Assembly: GCF_900148505.1 (NCBI RefSeq)
Contig: NZ_FRXO01000012.1
Location: forward strand, 1 to 64,000
DNA: 64,000 nt
Source: Pseudoxanthobacter soli DSM 19599
Lineage (GTDB): Bacteria; Pseudomonadota; Alphaproteobacteria; Rhizobiales; Segnochrobactraceae
Direction of reading: 5' to 3'
Positions 9,431-17,525 of the stretch are shown in pieces. Made by a program: the position numbers and the translations under genes. The notes beneath the pieces are model-generated. The model was not told the DNA's origin. It made no database searches and saw nothing but the letters and a program-made list of their open reading frames with translations. Positions within the stretch are counted from its first letter, which is position 1; each line of letters opens with the position of its first letter.

Positions 9431-10047
9431 TGCCGCTCGATCCGTTCTATCCCGTCGTCGACAGCGCCGCCTGGATCGCGGGCCTCCTGCCCGCCGGAAT
9501 CAAGCTGGTGCAGCTGCGCATCAAGGATGCCTCGGCGCCTGATCTGCGCGACGAGGTCCGGCGTGCCCGCGATCTCTGCCGGGCCGCCGGAGCCAGGCTC
9601 GTTCTCAACGATCATTGGCGTCTCGCGATCGATGAAGGCATCGACTTCATCCACCTTGGTCAGGAGGATCTCGACGGCGCGGATGTGCCGGCGCTACGCC
9701 GTGCCGGCATTGCCGTCGGCGTCAGCACGCACACCCATGACGAACTCGACCGAGCGCTTTCGGTCAACCCGGCCTATGTCGCGCTCGGGCCGATTTTCCC
9801 GACGCGGCTCAAGGCGATGCCATGGGTTCCCCAAGGCATCGACCGGATCGCGACGTGGCGGCGGGTGATCGGAGACCTGCCGCTCGTCGCCATCGGCGGC
9901 ATCACCGTGGAGAGGGCAGGGGCGTGCCTCCAGGCGGGGGCGACGAGCGTCGCCGTCGTCACGGACATCGTTACGAGCCCGGATCCGGCAACGCGTTGTC
10001 AGGACTGGATTTCGCGGACCCGCCCTGCGGGCATATCTCGCCGTTGA
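9427..10047 (+). CDS. thiE: Thiamine phosphate synthase ThiE
   Basis: Couples hydroxymethylpyrimidine pyrophosphate with thiazole phosphate to give thiamine phosphate. 206-residue TIM-barrel with [25 protein letters not shown] and AIGGIT segments in the expected order. Overlaps thiG by four bases (ATGA). Last gene of thiOSGE; thiC, thiD and thiF are absent, so the pyrimidine half must come from elsewhere (compare thiXY at 60651). The first parS palindrome begins 19 bases after the stop. Confidence 0.94.
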   Translation: MMPLDPFYPVVDSAAWIAGLLPAGIKLVQLRIKDASAPDLRDEVRRARDLCRAAGARLVLNDHWRLAIDEGIDFIHLGQEDLDGADVPALRRAGIAVGVSTHTHDELDRALSVNPAYVALGPIFPTRLKAMPWVPQGIDRIATWRRVIGDLPLVAIGGITVERAGACLQAGATSVAVVTDIVTSPDPATRCQDWISRTRPAGISRR

Positions 10048-10066
10048 CCCGTCACCCGCCGCGCCG

Positions 10067-10082
10067 GTTGCCGGCCGGCAAC
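10067..10082. promoter_or_regulatory. parS: parS centromere site 1
   Basis: GTTGCCGGCCGGCAAC is a perfect 16-base palindrome and matches the repABC parS consensus GTT-N4-GC-N4-AAC. It is expected to bind RepB for partition. Identical copies lie at 10168 and inside repB at 12244. Confidence 0.85.
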
Positions 10083-10167
10083 TGGACCCGTCGGACCGGA
10101 TCCTGCAACGAGGATGGGTCATGCTTCGGGGCATCCGAGCCGGCCCGTGACCCTCCGCATCAGCCCG

Positions 10168-10183
10168 GTTGCCGGCCGGCAAC
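10168..10183. promoter_or_regulatory. parS: parS centromere site 2
   Basis: Second identical copy of GTTGCCGGCCGGCAAC, starting 101 bases after the first. The region between the two copies shows no coding potential. Confidence 0.85.
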
Positions 10184-10650
10184 TCCCGAGCTGCGCGGCA
10201 CCGGTGACGGAGGCCGCACCCGGAGTGCCAGAGGCAGAGACGCCTCTCATCCCGGCCTTGCAGCGCCTCGCGGCGCGGAAACGCCTTTTCCGCAAGTCAT
10301 TGTTCCGGAAACAGGGCGGACCTCACTGCCAATATATCTGATGGTTTGATTGCGTCACACCGGCAGATGCGATTTCACCGTAAGAGGGCCAGCAGTGCAG
10401 TATCAGCGCACCCTGTCGGATCGACCGCGCGCGAGTTCAGGCGTCCTGGGATACTCACCCGAATAAAACGCATGAAGATGTCGATACGGTTACCGGGGGG
10501 CCCGATCGTGACACCCGGCTGATCTCCATACTGCCGCGTGGGGGTTGCCCGGCCCGGCGGGCGGCGCCGCGGATGAGATGCCCCGCATCGATGGCCGCCG
10601 AGCGGCGAACACCATCAATGTAGCGACGCGCATCTTGTGAAACCGAGGGT

Positions 10651-10919
10651 GACTCATGTATTGAGCACCCCGTTCACGGGGTGAACTGCGCCGATCAGCT
10701 GTTCTGCCTGCGGTGCATTGCTTCCGAATCGCCCCGCCAAGATCCGAATCGGTAAAGCCCCGAGTCGACTTCTTCCAGATGCGTCGAATCTTAGCGCGCG
10801 GCGGGATAACCACTCGCCCGATTCGGACGCGACCATCACCTTTGACGTTGTCCACTGGACTGCTGCTGGACCGTTAATCTTTCGTTAACTTCTTGGTCCT
10901 TGCACATCGCATCAGAATC
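10651..10919. promoter_or_regulatory. Cluster of seven GANTC (CcrM methylation) sites
   Basis: GANTC occurs at 10651, 10726, 10746, 10762, 10786, 10820 and 10915, seven sites in 269 bases. At this base composition about one would be expected. CcrM methylates GANTC in alphaproteobacteria, and such sites near origins couple replication or repABC expression to the cell cycle. The sites are seen; the role is inferred. Confidence 0.6.
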
Positions 10920-10997
10920 GGGCGTATTAGACACGGCTTGAAGAGCGCCTTGCGCCCGAAAGCGTAGATACGATTGTGAACCGTCGAGAAGAAGCCC

Positions 10998-12203
10998 GTG
11001 GCCAGCGCGATGCGTACCGTCTCAGACCAGCCGACTGCGATCCATGCGTTGATCGGCGATCACGCGCGCGAGCTTTCGGCCAAGCTCCAGGCCCACCGGC
11101 TGCAACTGTTTCCGCCTTCCGCCCGCAAGACGCTGCGCAAGTTCACGTCGGGCGAAGCTGCGAAGCTGATCGGCGTCAACGACGGATATTTGCGCCATCT
11201 GTCGCTGGAAGGGAAGGGGCCTCAGCCTGAAGTCGGCCCCTCCGGACGGCGTTCCTATTCGATCGAAGATATCCACGCTCTGCGCGCCTATCTCGCCGAG
11301 GCCGGCAAGGCAGATCGCCGCTACCTGCCGCGGCGCGAGGCCGGCGAGCATCTCCAGGTCATCACCGTCGTCAATTTCAAGGGCGGCAGCGGAAAGACCA
11401 CGACCGCGGCGCATCTCGCGCAATATCTCGCGCTGAACGGCTATCGCGTGCTGGCGGTCGATCTCGACCCCCAGGCGAGCCTTTCCGCGCTGCACGGCTA
11501 TCAGCCGGAATTCGACATCGGCGAGAACGAGACGCTCTACGGCGCCATCCGCTATGACGGCGAGCGGCGCCCCCTCTCCGAAATCGTGCGGTCGACCTAT
11601 TTCCCCGGTCTCGACCTCATCCCCGGCAACATTGAACTGATGGAGTTCGAGCACGAGACGCCGAAAGCGCTCGCGGATGGCTCGGATTCTCTGTTCTTCA
11701 CGCGCATGGACGAGGCACTGGCGAGCGTCGCCGACAACTACGACGTTGTGGTCGTGGACTGCCCGCCGCAGCTCGGCTTTCTCACGCTTTCCGCCCTTTG
11801 CGCCGCCACGGCGGTGCTCGTGACCGTCCACCCGCAGATGCTCGACGTGATGTCGATGTGCCAGTTCCTCATCATGACATCCGACCTTCTCGGCGTCGTG
11901 GCGGAAGCGGGCGGAAACATGCGTTATGACTGGATGCGCTATCTGGTGACCCGATACGAACCCGGCGACGGGCCGCAGAACCAGATGGTGTCGTTCATGC
12001 GCTCGATGTTCGGCGATCATGTGCTGAACTATCCGATGCTGAAGAGCACCGCCATCGCCGATGCCGGCATCACGAAGCAGACGCTCTACGAGGTCAGCCG
12101 CGAGCAGTTCACGCGCTCGACCTACGACCGCGCGCTGGAGGCGATGAACAACGTCAACCGCGAGATCGAGGACCTGATCCGCAAGGCGTGGGGGAGGGCC
12201 TGA
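10998..12203 (+). CDS. repA: RepA, ParA-type partition ATPase of a repABC replicon
   Basis: Walker ATPase that segregates the replicon with RepB and represses repABC. 401 residues. The N-terminal part (about 40-100) has a winged-helix-like segment (FTSGEAAKLIGVNDGYLRHL). The deviant Walker A motif FKGGSGKTTT follows at about residue 128 and Walker A' DLDPQASL at about 154. The phosphate-sensing DCPPQLGFLT is at about 253. I chose GTG at 10998, preceded by a GAGAAG site; ATG at 11010 is an alternative four codons in. The stop overlaps the repB start by one base (TGATG). Confidence 0.95.
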   Translation: MASAMRTVSDQPTAIHALIGDHARELSAKLQAHRLQLFPPSARKTLRKFTSGEAAKLIGVNDGYLRHLSLEGKGPQPEVGPSGRRSYSIEDIHALRAYLAEAGKADRRYLPRREAGEHLQVITVVNFKGGSGKTTTAAHLAQYLALNGYRVLAVDLDPQASLSALHGYQPEFDIGENETLYGAIRYDGERRPLSEIVRSTYFPGLDLIPGNIELMEFEHETPKALADGSDSLFFTRMDEALASVADNYDVVVVDCPPQLGFLTLSALCAATAVLVTVHPQMLDVMSMCQFLIMTSDLLGVVAEAGGNMRYDWMRYLVTRYEPGDGPQNQMVSFMRSMFGDHVLNYPMLKSTAIADAGITKQTLYEVSREQFTRSTYDRALEAMNNVNREIEDLIRKAWGRA

Positions 12204-13234
12204 TGGCGCGGAAGAACCTGCTTTCCGGCCTGACGAGCGCCGAGTTGCCGGCCGGCAACCCGTCTGTTTCGCCTGGCGCTGCACCGACGCCCGCCGCCGC
12301 GCCCACGCTGGGAAATCGCGGGGCTATCGGCGCCGTGACCCGCTCCATCGAGCATCTGAAGTCCCAGATCGGCGAGGCGAGGACCCTTCAGTCGCAGCTT
12401 GCTTCCGGACAGGCCGTGATCGAGCTCGATCCGGCGACGATCGAGAGTTCGTTCGTCGCCGACCGCCTGCCGGGCTCCGAGGCCGACCATGCGACGCTGA
12501 TGGAATCGATCCGCACGCACGGCCAGCAGGTGCCGATCCTCGTGCGGCCGCACCCGGCCGAGGCCGGGCGGTATCAGGTCGCCTACGGGCATCGTCGTCT
12601 GCGGGCAATATCCGCACTCGGCCTGAAGGTGCGTGCGGTCGTCAAGGCGCTGAGCGATGCCGAGCTGGTCGTCGCCCAGGGTCAGGAGAACACCGCCCGC
12701 ACGGATCTTTCGTTCATCGAACGGGCGCTGTTTGCGGCGCGCCTCGAGGAACGCGGGTTCGATCGCGAGACGATCATGGCCGCGCTCAGTGTCGACAAGA
12801 CCGGCGCATCCCGGCTGATTTCGGCGGCGGTGAAGGTGCCGCGTTTCGTGATCGAGGCGATCGGCCCCGCCCCCAAGGCTGGCCGGGACCGCTGGCTGGA
12901 ACTGGCGGAGAGGATCGAGGCTCGGCAGGGGATCGATCGGGCGAGATCGATCGTCGAAGCGGAGGACTTCGCCTCAATCCCGACGGACGAGCGCTTCCTC
13001 GCCGTGTTCGACGGGCTGGCCGCGGCGAAGTCGAAAGCAGGCCGAAAGCCCGGCGGAAAGGCATCGGTCTGGACGGCAGAGGATGGCCGCAAGGTCGCGC
13101 GCATCCAGCAGGACGCCAGGACCATGACGCTCATCCTGGACAAGAAGGCCGCGCCTGAATTCGCCGATTTCGTGCTGTCCCGGCTGGGCGATCTCTATGC
13201 CGCGTTCCGGGCCACCCGGGAGCCGCGGGAATGA
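12203..13234 (+). CDS. repB: RepB, ParB-type centromere-binding protein
   Basis: Binds parS and works with RepA in partition. 343 residues, typical of RepB. The start MARKNLLSGL is characteristic of the family. The ParB/Srx domain (about 75-190) has PILVRPHP, YGHRRLRA and QGQENTARTDLSFIERA. A helix-turn-helix follows (ALSVDKTGASRLIS). ATG 12203 overlaps the repA stop (TGATG) and has a GGGAGGG site. One parS copy lies inside codons 14-19 and encodes part of ELPAGNP, so the gene carries its own protein's binding site. Confidence 0.95.
   Translation: MARKNLLSGLTSAELPAGNPSVSPGAAPTPAAAPTLGNRGAIGAVTRSIEHLKSQIGEARTLQSQLASGQAVIELDPATIESSFVADRLPGSEADHATLMESIRTHGQQVPILVRPHPAEAGRYQVAYGHRRLRAISALGLKVRAVVKALSDAELVVAQGQENTARTDLSFIERALFAARLEERGFDRETIMAALSVDKTGASRLISAAVKVPRFVIEAIGPAPKAGRDRWLELAERIEARQGIDRARSIVEAEDFASIPTDERFLAVFDGLAAAKSKAGRKPGGKASVWTAEDGRKVARIQQDARTMTLILDKKAAPEFADFVLSRLGDLYAAFRATREPRE
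12244..12259. promoter_or_regulatory. parS: parS centromere site 3, inside repB
   Basis: Third identical GTTGCCGGCCGGCAAC, located 41 bases into the repB reading frame. RepB bound here could both nucleate the partition complex and block transcription through repB. Confidence 0.82.
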
Positions 13235-13346
13235 TGTCCGCGCTCCGCTTCACCCACTCGGACGCCGATGTCCTGCTGCGCTCCGGCGCGGCGGGCGTCC
13301 TGCGTCCGGCTGTCTCAACCCGCTGACCCAAGGAGGAGTGTAGGCA

Positions 13347-13401
13347 AGAAAAAAGGCCTCCGAAACGTTTCCGCCCCGGAAGCCTCTCTCTTAGTCTGGC
13401 A
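13347..13401 (-). ncRNA. repABC counter-transcribed RNA (ctRNA, incA type)
   Basis: A small antisense RNA of about 50-55 bases in the repB-repC gap, on the strand opposite repC, as in all repABC replicons. It has its own promoter upstream (13408-13436). It ends in a terminator formed by AGGCTTCCG (13385-13377) pairing with CGGAGGCCT (13362-13354) and followed by a T run (13354-13349 on the plus strand reads as A). In this family it lowers RepC translation and is the main incompatibility determinant. The transcript ends are inferred from promoter and terminator positions. Confidence 0.85.
13349..13385 (-). terminator. Terminator of the ctRNA
   Basis: A nine-pair stem (one G-T pair) with a 14-base loop, followed on the minus strand by six T. 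In repABC plasmids this hairpin is also the loop through which the ctRNA contacts the repC leader. Confidence 0.85.
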
Positions 13402-13407
13402 ACTCTG

Positions 13408-13436
13408 AGAGAACCACTTCCTCGAATCGCTGTCAA
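13408..13436 (-). promoter_or_regulatory. ctRNA promoter
   Basis: On the minus strand TTGACA (13436-13431) is followed after exactly 17 bases by TTCTCT (13413-13408). This places the RNA start near 13401. Two GANTC sites (13424-13428 and 13437-13441) lie in the spacer and directly against the -35 box, so methylation could affect ctRNA synthesis. Confidence 0.78.
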
Positions 13437-13489
13437 GAATCAGCGCCGTTTCGGCGGACGTATTTCTATGCCTGTGCAAGGCAGGAAAC

Positions 13490-14872
13490 ATGGTCCAGTC
13501 AATTGTGTCGACGCCCTTCGGGCGGCGGTCGTTGACGTTTGCCTCGATCGCAGCCCAGCGGGCTGTCGCGGCGCGTCCGGCCAAGCCCCTGGTGCATAAG
13601 TGGAAACTCTATCGCGCAATCGCGGAGGCGAAGCCCGTTCTCGGGATATCGGACCGCGCGCTGTCGGTTCTGAGTGCGCTGTTGAGCTGCCATGCGGACA
13701 TGGAGCTCGACGCGGACGCCGATCTCGTGGTGTTTCCCTCGAACCGCGAACTTTCGCTGCGTGCACACGGCATGGCGGCGGCGACTTTGCGTCGGCACCT
13801 CGCCGCGCTGGTCGCTGCAGGGCTCGTCATCCGCCGCGACAGTCCGAACGGCAAGCGCTACGCCCGCAAGGGTGAACATGGTGAGATCGAGGTCGCATAC
13901 GGCTTCGATCTGAGGCCGCTGCTCGCCCGTGCCGATGAATTTGAACGGCTTGTGGAACGCCTCCGTGCCGAGCGCCGGCAGTGTGCCGCTTTGCGCGAGC
14001 GAATTTCACTGCACCGGCGCGACATCGCGAAGGCCCGCGACCTCGCCCGTGAGGAAGACCTCGTCGATTTTCCGCTGCTTCCAGGCGGCAAGGAAAGCGC
14101 TCTTGACCGTTCGCTTCGCGGGCTCGACCTCGCCACGCTTCGCGCTGTGGAGGCGGAACTCGACGAGATGCGGGCCAATATCCTCAAAGCGCTGCAATCG
14201 CACGAGAAATTGGAGAAATCGAGCGCCTGCGACAGCCAGAATGAGCGCCATATACAGACTCAAGATCCAGATTCCATCTTTGATGAAGCACGCGACGAGA
14301 AAGATGGATCGGCCGAAGGCGAGGCCGCGTCCTGCAGAACGCAGGCCAGCCGGCAGCAAGATAACGGCCCGAAGCGCGCAGCCGAACAGACGCCTATCCC
14401 GTTGAGTTCCCTCTCCCTGACACTTGCCGCCTGCCCGACGGTGCGCGACTACGCCCGTCACGGCATCGCATCCTGGAGCGATCTGATCGACACCGCAGAC
14501 CGCGTGCGCGTCGCACTTTCGATCAGCCAGGACGCATGGACAGAGGCGCTCGCGGTGATGGGGCGAGAGCGGACGGCGGTGAGCATCGCCTTGCTGCTCG
14601 AGCAGGTCGACCGCATCCGGTCTCCGGGTGGCTATCTCCGTCGGCTTACCGAACAGGCACGCCGCGGCGGTTACCGGCCCGAGGCAAGCCTCATGGTGCT
14701 GCTGAAACGCCGGGAGAACCATCAGCCTCGAACTCCGGAGCGTCCTGCGGCAATGCCGGCCCCTCGGGCAGAGGAGCCCGGTCGAAAGCCGCCTTCGCCG
14801 CCTGCGTTCTCTCCACGATGGCCCGATAGACCGCCGACACGCGCCGGATATGATGGCTGTCGGGGTGGCTGA
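13490..14872 (+). CDS. repC: RepC replication initiator
   Basis: Initiator protein of repABC replicons. 460 residues; family members are usually 400-440. The N-terminal half (about 1-170) shows the RepC winged-helix DNA-binding region: KWKLYRAIAEAKPVLGISDRALSVL, FPSNRELSLRAHGMAAATLRRHL and GKRYARKGE. The C-terminal domain runs to about residue 405 (SPGGYLRRLTEQARRGGY). The last 50 or so residues are proline- and arginine-rich and lie over the tail of the opposite LysR gene. CCTG (13471-13474) can pair with CAGG (13482-13485) and hide the AGGA ribosome site, consistent with translational control by the ctRNA. Confidence 0.94.
   Translation: MVQSIVSTPFGRRSLTFASIAAQRAVAARPAKPLVHKWKLYRAIAEAKPVLGISDRALSVLSALLSCHADMELDADADLVVFPSNRELSLRAHGMAAATLRRHLAALVAAGLVIRRDSPNGKRYARKGEHGEIEVAYGFDLRPLLARADEFERLVERLRAERRQCAALRERISLHRRDIAKARDLAREEDLVDFPLLPGGKESALDRSLRGLDLATLRAVEAELDEMRANILKALQSHEKLEKSSACDSQNERHIQTQDPDSIFDEARDEKDGSAEGEAASCRTQASRQQDNGPKRAAEQTPIPLSSLSLTLAACPTVRDYARHGIASWSDLIDTADRVRVALSISQDAWTEALAVMGRERTAVSIALLLEQVDRIRSPGGYLRRLTEQARRGGYRPEASLMVLLKRRENHQPRTPERPAAMPAPRAEEPGRKPPSPPAFSPRWPDRPPTRAGYDGCRGG
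14200..14310. other. Candidate oriV within repC (AT-richer segment)
   Basis: The middle of repC drops to about half G+C while the rest of the gene is much richer, and contains GANTC sites at 14257 and 14270. Replication origins of studied repABC plasmids lie in an AT-rich part inside repC. Assignment rests on position and composition only. Confidence 0.4.
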
Positions 14873-15659
14873 TGATCCAGTAGGTCCTACGAAACCGGAT
14901 CGTCGGCAGCACCGGCACGAGGCTGGAATGCCGGACGGCGATGTAGTCGTGAATGATACCCACGCCGTTGCCCGACAGAACCGCTTCGAGCTGGCCAGCG
15001 ATGGAAGCGCAGGCAAACCGCTTGCCGGAGAACCGCTCGAGCGCCTCGTGATATTTGAGCGCGCTCGAATAGGACATCTCCTCGATGCCGGTGATGATCA
15101 CACGTCCGGCCAGATCCTCGACGGACAGGATCGGGCCGAACCGGTCGAGATGGTCGGCGCTGGCATAGACGCTGAGGCCGTATTCCGTGAGTTTCCGGGC
15201 GATGAGGCGGCCATGGGTCGGACGGTCGAGACTGATGGCGATATCGGCCTCGCGCCGGGACAGCGAGAAGGTGCGGGGCAGGGGAACGAGTTCGATGGCG
15301 AGTTCCGGATGCCTGGAGGAAAGCGCCGGCAGTTCGGGTGCAAGGAAATAGTTGCCGAACCCGTCCGGTGCGCCAACGCGAACCGCACCCGCGAGTTCGT
15401 GGTCGGTTCCGACGAGATCGGACTGGGCGCGCAGGAGTTCGGCCTCCATGCGCTCGGCCGTAAGCTTCAGCCGCTCGCCCGCGGTGGTCAGCGTGCAGCC
15501 TGTGGAATGGCGTTCGATCAGCCGCGCCGCGAGCTTTTCCTCCAGCGCGGCGATGTGGCGGCTGACGGTGGCATGGTTCAGCCCGAGGCGCTGCGCCGCG
15601 CCGAGAATCTGGCCGGCTCGCGCCACGGCGAGGAACACACGCAGCTGATCCCAATCCAC
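14691..15659 (-). CDS. LysR-family transcriptional regulator
   Basis: DNA-binding regulator of about 322 residues. The helix-turn-helix lies at the N terminus (VFLAVARAGQILGAAQRLGL, then HATVSRHIAALE). It is followed by a periplasmic-binding-like effector domain (AGAVRVGAPDGFGNYFLAP, DIAISLDRP). There is no ATG in a suitable place: GTG at 15659 (VDWDQL) follows a GGGACGAA site, and GTG at 15698 is an alternative. It is divergent from mmsA and so probably its regulator. The normal family end would be near 14820; the last 40 or so residues are low-complexity and overlap repC by 182 bases tail to tail. Confidence 0.88.
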   Translation of the reverse strand: MDWDQLRVFLAVARAGQILGAAQRLGLNHATVSRHIAALEEKLAARLIERHSTGCTLTTAGERLKLTAERMEAELLRAQSDLVGTDHELAGAVRVGAPDGFGNYFLAPELPALSSRHPELAIELVPLPRTFSLSRREADIAISLDRPTHGRLIARKLTEYGLSVYASADHLDRFGPILSVEDLAGRVIITGIEEMSYSSALKYHEALERFSGKRFACASIAGQLEAVLSGNGVGIIHDYIAVRHSSLVPVLPTIRFRRTYWIISHPDSHHIRRVSAVYRAIVERTQAAKAAFDRAPLPEGPALPQDAPEFEADGSPGVSAAP

Positions 15660-15893
15660 GGCTTCGTCCCGGATGTCAGGCGACTTGAATTTTCGCACAG
15701 CGGTTGAGCTATCTTGGCCGTTGATGTGTGAAAATAAAAGGGCTTTGGTGTCCCCGGCGCCTGTCCAGAGCCCCTCGCACTCCGTGCAGCCGGGTAGGGC
15801 AGGCTGTGGCATCTCGAAGGGCGGGCGTCCTTCGCCGACGGGGAAATCCCTGAACGGCTCCGGAAAGCGCCCGGAAGCGGCGGAGGAACGAGT

Positions 15894-17399
15894 ATGGCTA
15901 TGACGAACGAGATCGGTCACTTCATCGGCGGCAAGCGCGTGCAGGGCGGCAGCGGCCGCTTCGGCGACGTGTTCGAGCCGATGACGGGCGAGGTGAAGTC
16001 GAAGGTGGCACTTGCCAGCCGGGCGGAACTCGACGCCGCTGTGGCGGTCGCCGCGCTGGCACAACCGGCATGGGCGGCGCAGAACCCGCAGAAGCGCGCC
16101 CGCGTGCTGATGAAGTTCCTCGAACTCTGCAACGCCGAGTACGACAACATCGCCGAGCTGATCTCGCGCGAGCACGGCAAGACGCTTCCGGATTCCCGCG
16201 GCGATCTTCAGCGCGGCCTGGAGGTGGTGGAATTCGCCATCGGCATCCCGCACCTTCTCAAGGGCGAGTTCACCGAAGGCGCCGGCCCGGGCATCGACAT
16301 GTATTCGATGCGTCAGCCTCTCGGAGTCGTCGCCGGCATCACCCCGTTCAACTTCCCGGCCATGATCCCACTCTGGAAGGCGGCGCCTGCGATCGCCTGC
16401 GGCAACGCCTTCATCCTGAAGCCGTCCGAGCGCGATCCCTCCACGCCGATGCGCCTTGCCGAACTCTTCATCGAGGCCGGCGGCCCGCCCGGCATCTTCA
16501 ATGTGGTGAACGGCGACAAGGAAGTCGTGGACGCCATCCTCGACAACCCGGTGATCCAGGCGGTCGGCTTCGTCGGTTCGTCGGACATCGCGCAATATAT
16601 CTACGGCCGCGCGGCGGCGACCGGAAAGCGCGCGCAGTGCTTCGGCGGCGCCAAGAACCATATGATCATCATGCCGGACGCCGACCTCGACCAAGCGGTG
16701 GACGCGCTGATGGGGGCGGGCTACGGCTCGGCTGGTGAGCGCTGCATGGCGATCTCGGTGGCCGTCCCGGTCGGGCATGACACGGCGGAGCGGCTTATGG
16801 CCCGCCTCACGCCCCGGGTCGAAGGCCTTAAGGTCGGTACGTCGCTCGATCCGGCCGCCGATTTCGGCCCGCTCGTCACCCGCGCGGCGGTGGATCGCGT
16901 CCGCGGCTATGTCGACCGCGGTGTGGCGGAGGGCGCGAAGCTCGTGGTGGACGGCCGCGACTTCAAGCTTCAGGGCTACGAGAACGGCTTCTATATCGGC
17001 GGCTGCCTGTTCGACAACGTCACCGAGGACATGAGCATCTACAAGGATGAGATCTTCGGCCCGGTGCTGTCGGTGGTGCGTGCGCCCGACTACGAGACCG
17101 CGCTGGCGCTGCCCTCGAAGCACGAATACGGTAACGGCGTCGCGATCTTCACCCGTGACGGTGACGCCGCGCGCGATTTCGCCTCGCGGGTTCATGTCGG
17201 CATGGTCGGCATCAACGTGCCGCTGCCGGTGCCGCTCGCCTACCACACCTTCGGCGGCTGGAAGCGTTCCGGCTTCGGCGACCTCAACCAGCACGGCCCG
17301 GATTCGATCCGCTTCTATACCCGCACCAAGACCGTGACCTCGCGGTGGCCGTCGGGCATCAAGAACGGCGCCGAATTCTCGATGCCGACGATGCGGTGA
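15894..17399 (+). CDS. mmsA: Methylmalonate-semialdehyde dehydrogenase (CoA-acylating)
   Basis: Oxidises methylmalonate (or malonate) semialdehyde to propionyl-CoA (acetyl-CoA), late in valine, beta-alanine or inositol breakdown. 501 residues. The NAD-binding ITPFNFPAMIPLW and KPSERDPSTP segments are present, and the catalytic cysteine lies in GSAGERCMAIS at about residue 284. The CoA-dependent subgroup shows this exact cysteine context and lacks the usual general-base glutamate: the motif reads QCFGGAKNH. Divergent LysR gene upstream, bidirectional terminator downstream. Confidence 0.94.
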   Translation: MAMTNEIGHFIGGKRVQGGSGRFGDVFEPMTGEVKSKVALASRAELDAAVAVAALAQPAWAAQNPQKRARVLMKFLELCNAEYDNIAELISREHGKTLPDSRGDLQRGLEVVEFAIGIPHLLKGEFTEGAGPGIDMYSMRQPLGVVAGITPFNFPAMIPLWKAAPAIACGNAFILKPSERDPSTPMRLAELFIEAGGPPGIFNVVNGDKEVVDAILDNPVIQAVGFVGSSDIAQYIYGRAAATGKRAQCFGGAKNHMIIMPDADLDQAVDALMGAGYGSAGERCMAISVAVPVGHDTAERLMARLTPRVEGLKVGTSLDPAADFGPLVTRAAVDRVRGYVDRGVAEGAKLVVDGRDFKLQGYENGFYIGGCLFDNVTEDMSIYKDEIFGPVLSVVRAPDYETALALPSKHEYGNGVAIFTRDGDAARDFASRVHVGMVGINVPLPVPLAYHTFGGWKRSGFGDLNQHGPDSIRFYTRTKTVTSRWPSGIKNGAEFSMPTMR

Positions 17400-17452
17400 C
17401 GAACTGGCCGCGGCCGGCGCGGCGTGTGCGCCGGTCCCTGCCGGAGAACAAG

Positions 17453-17487
17453 AAAGCCCGCCGTCCGGGTCATGGACGGCGGGCTTT
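17453..17487. terminator. Bidirectional terminator between mmsA and the DSD-like gene
   Basis: AAAGCCCGCCGTCC (17453-17466) pairs perfectly with GGACGGCGGGCTTT (17474-17487), a 14-pair stem with a 7-base loop. T-rich bases follow on both strands, so it can end both converging transcripts. Confidence 0.9.
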
Positions 17488-17525
17488 CTGCGTCGAGCGG
17501 GAAGGGGACGATCCGTTCGACGCGA

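Larger units (their letters stand above)
10048..10997. other. 950-base gene-free region upstream of repA (partition/origin control region)
   Basis: No credible gene was found. It holds two perfect parS palindromes (10067-10082, 10168-10183), a cluster of seven GANTC sites (10651-10919) and the interrupted palindrome GTTAA-N7-TTAAC (10873-10889) about 110 bases before repA. The last is a candidate RepA/RepB operator. The repA promoter must lie here but no clear -35/-10 pair could be chosen. Confidence 0.6.

Noticed and set aside
14092-14102. GGAAAGCGCTC inside repC, same tail as the structured repeat
   Set aside because: No TTGTC or paired stem precedes it; it is ordinary coding sequence (Lys-Glu-Ser-Ala-Leu).
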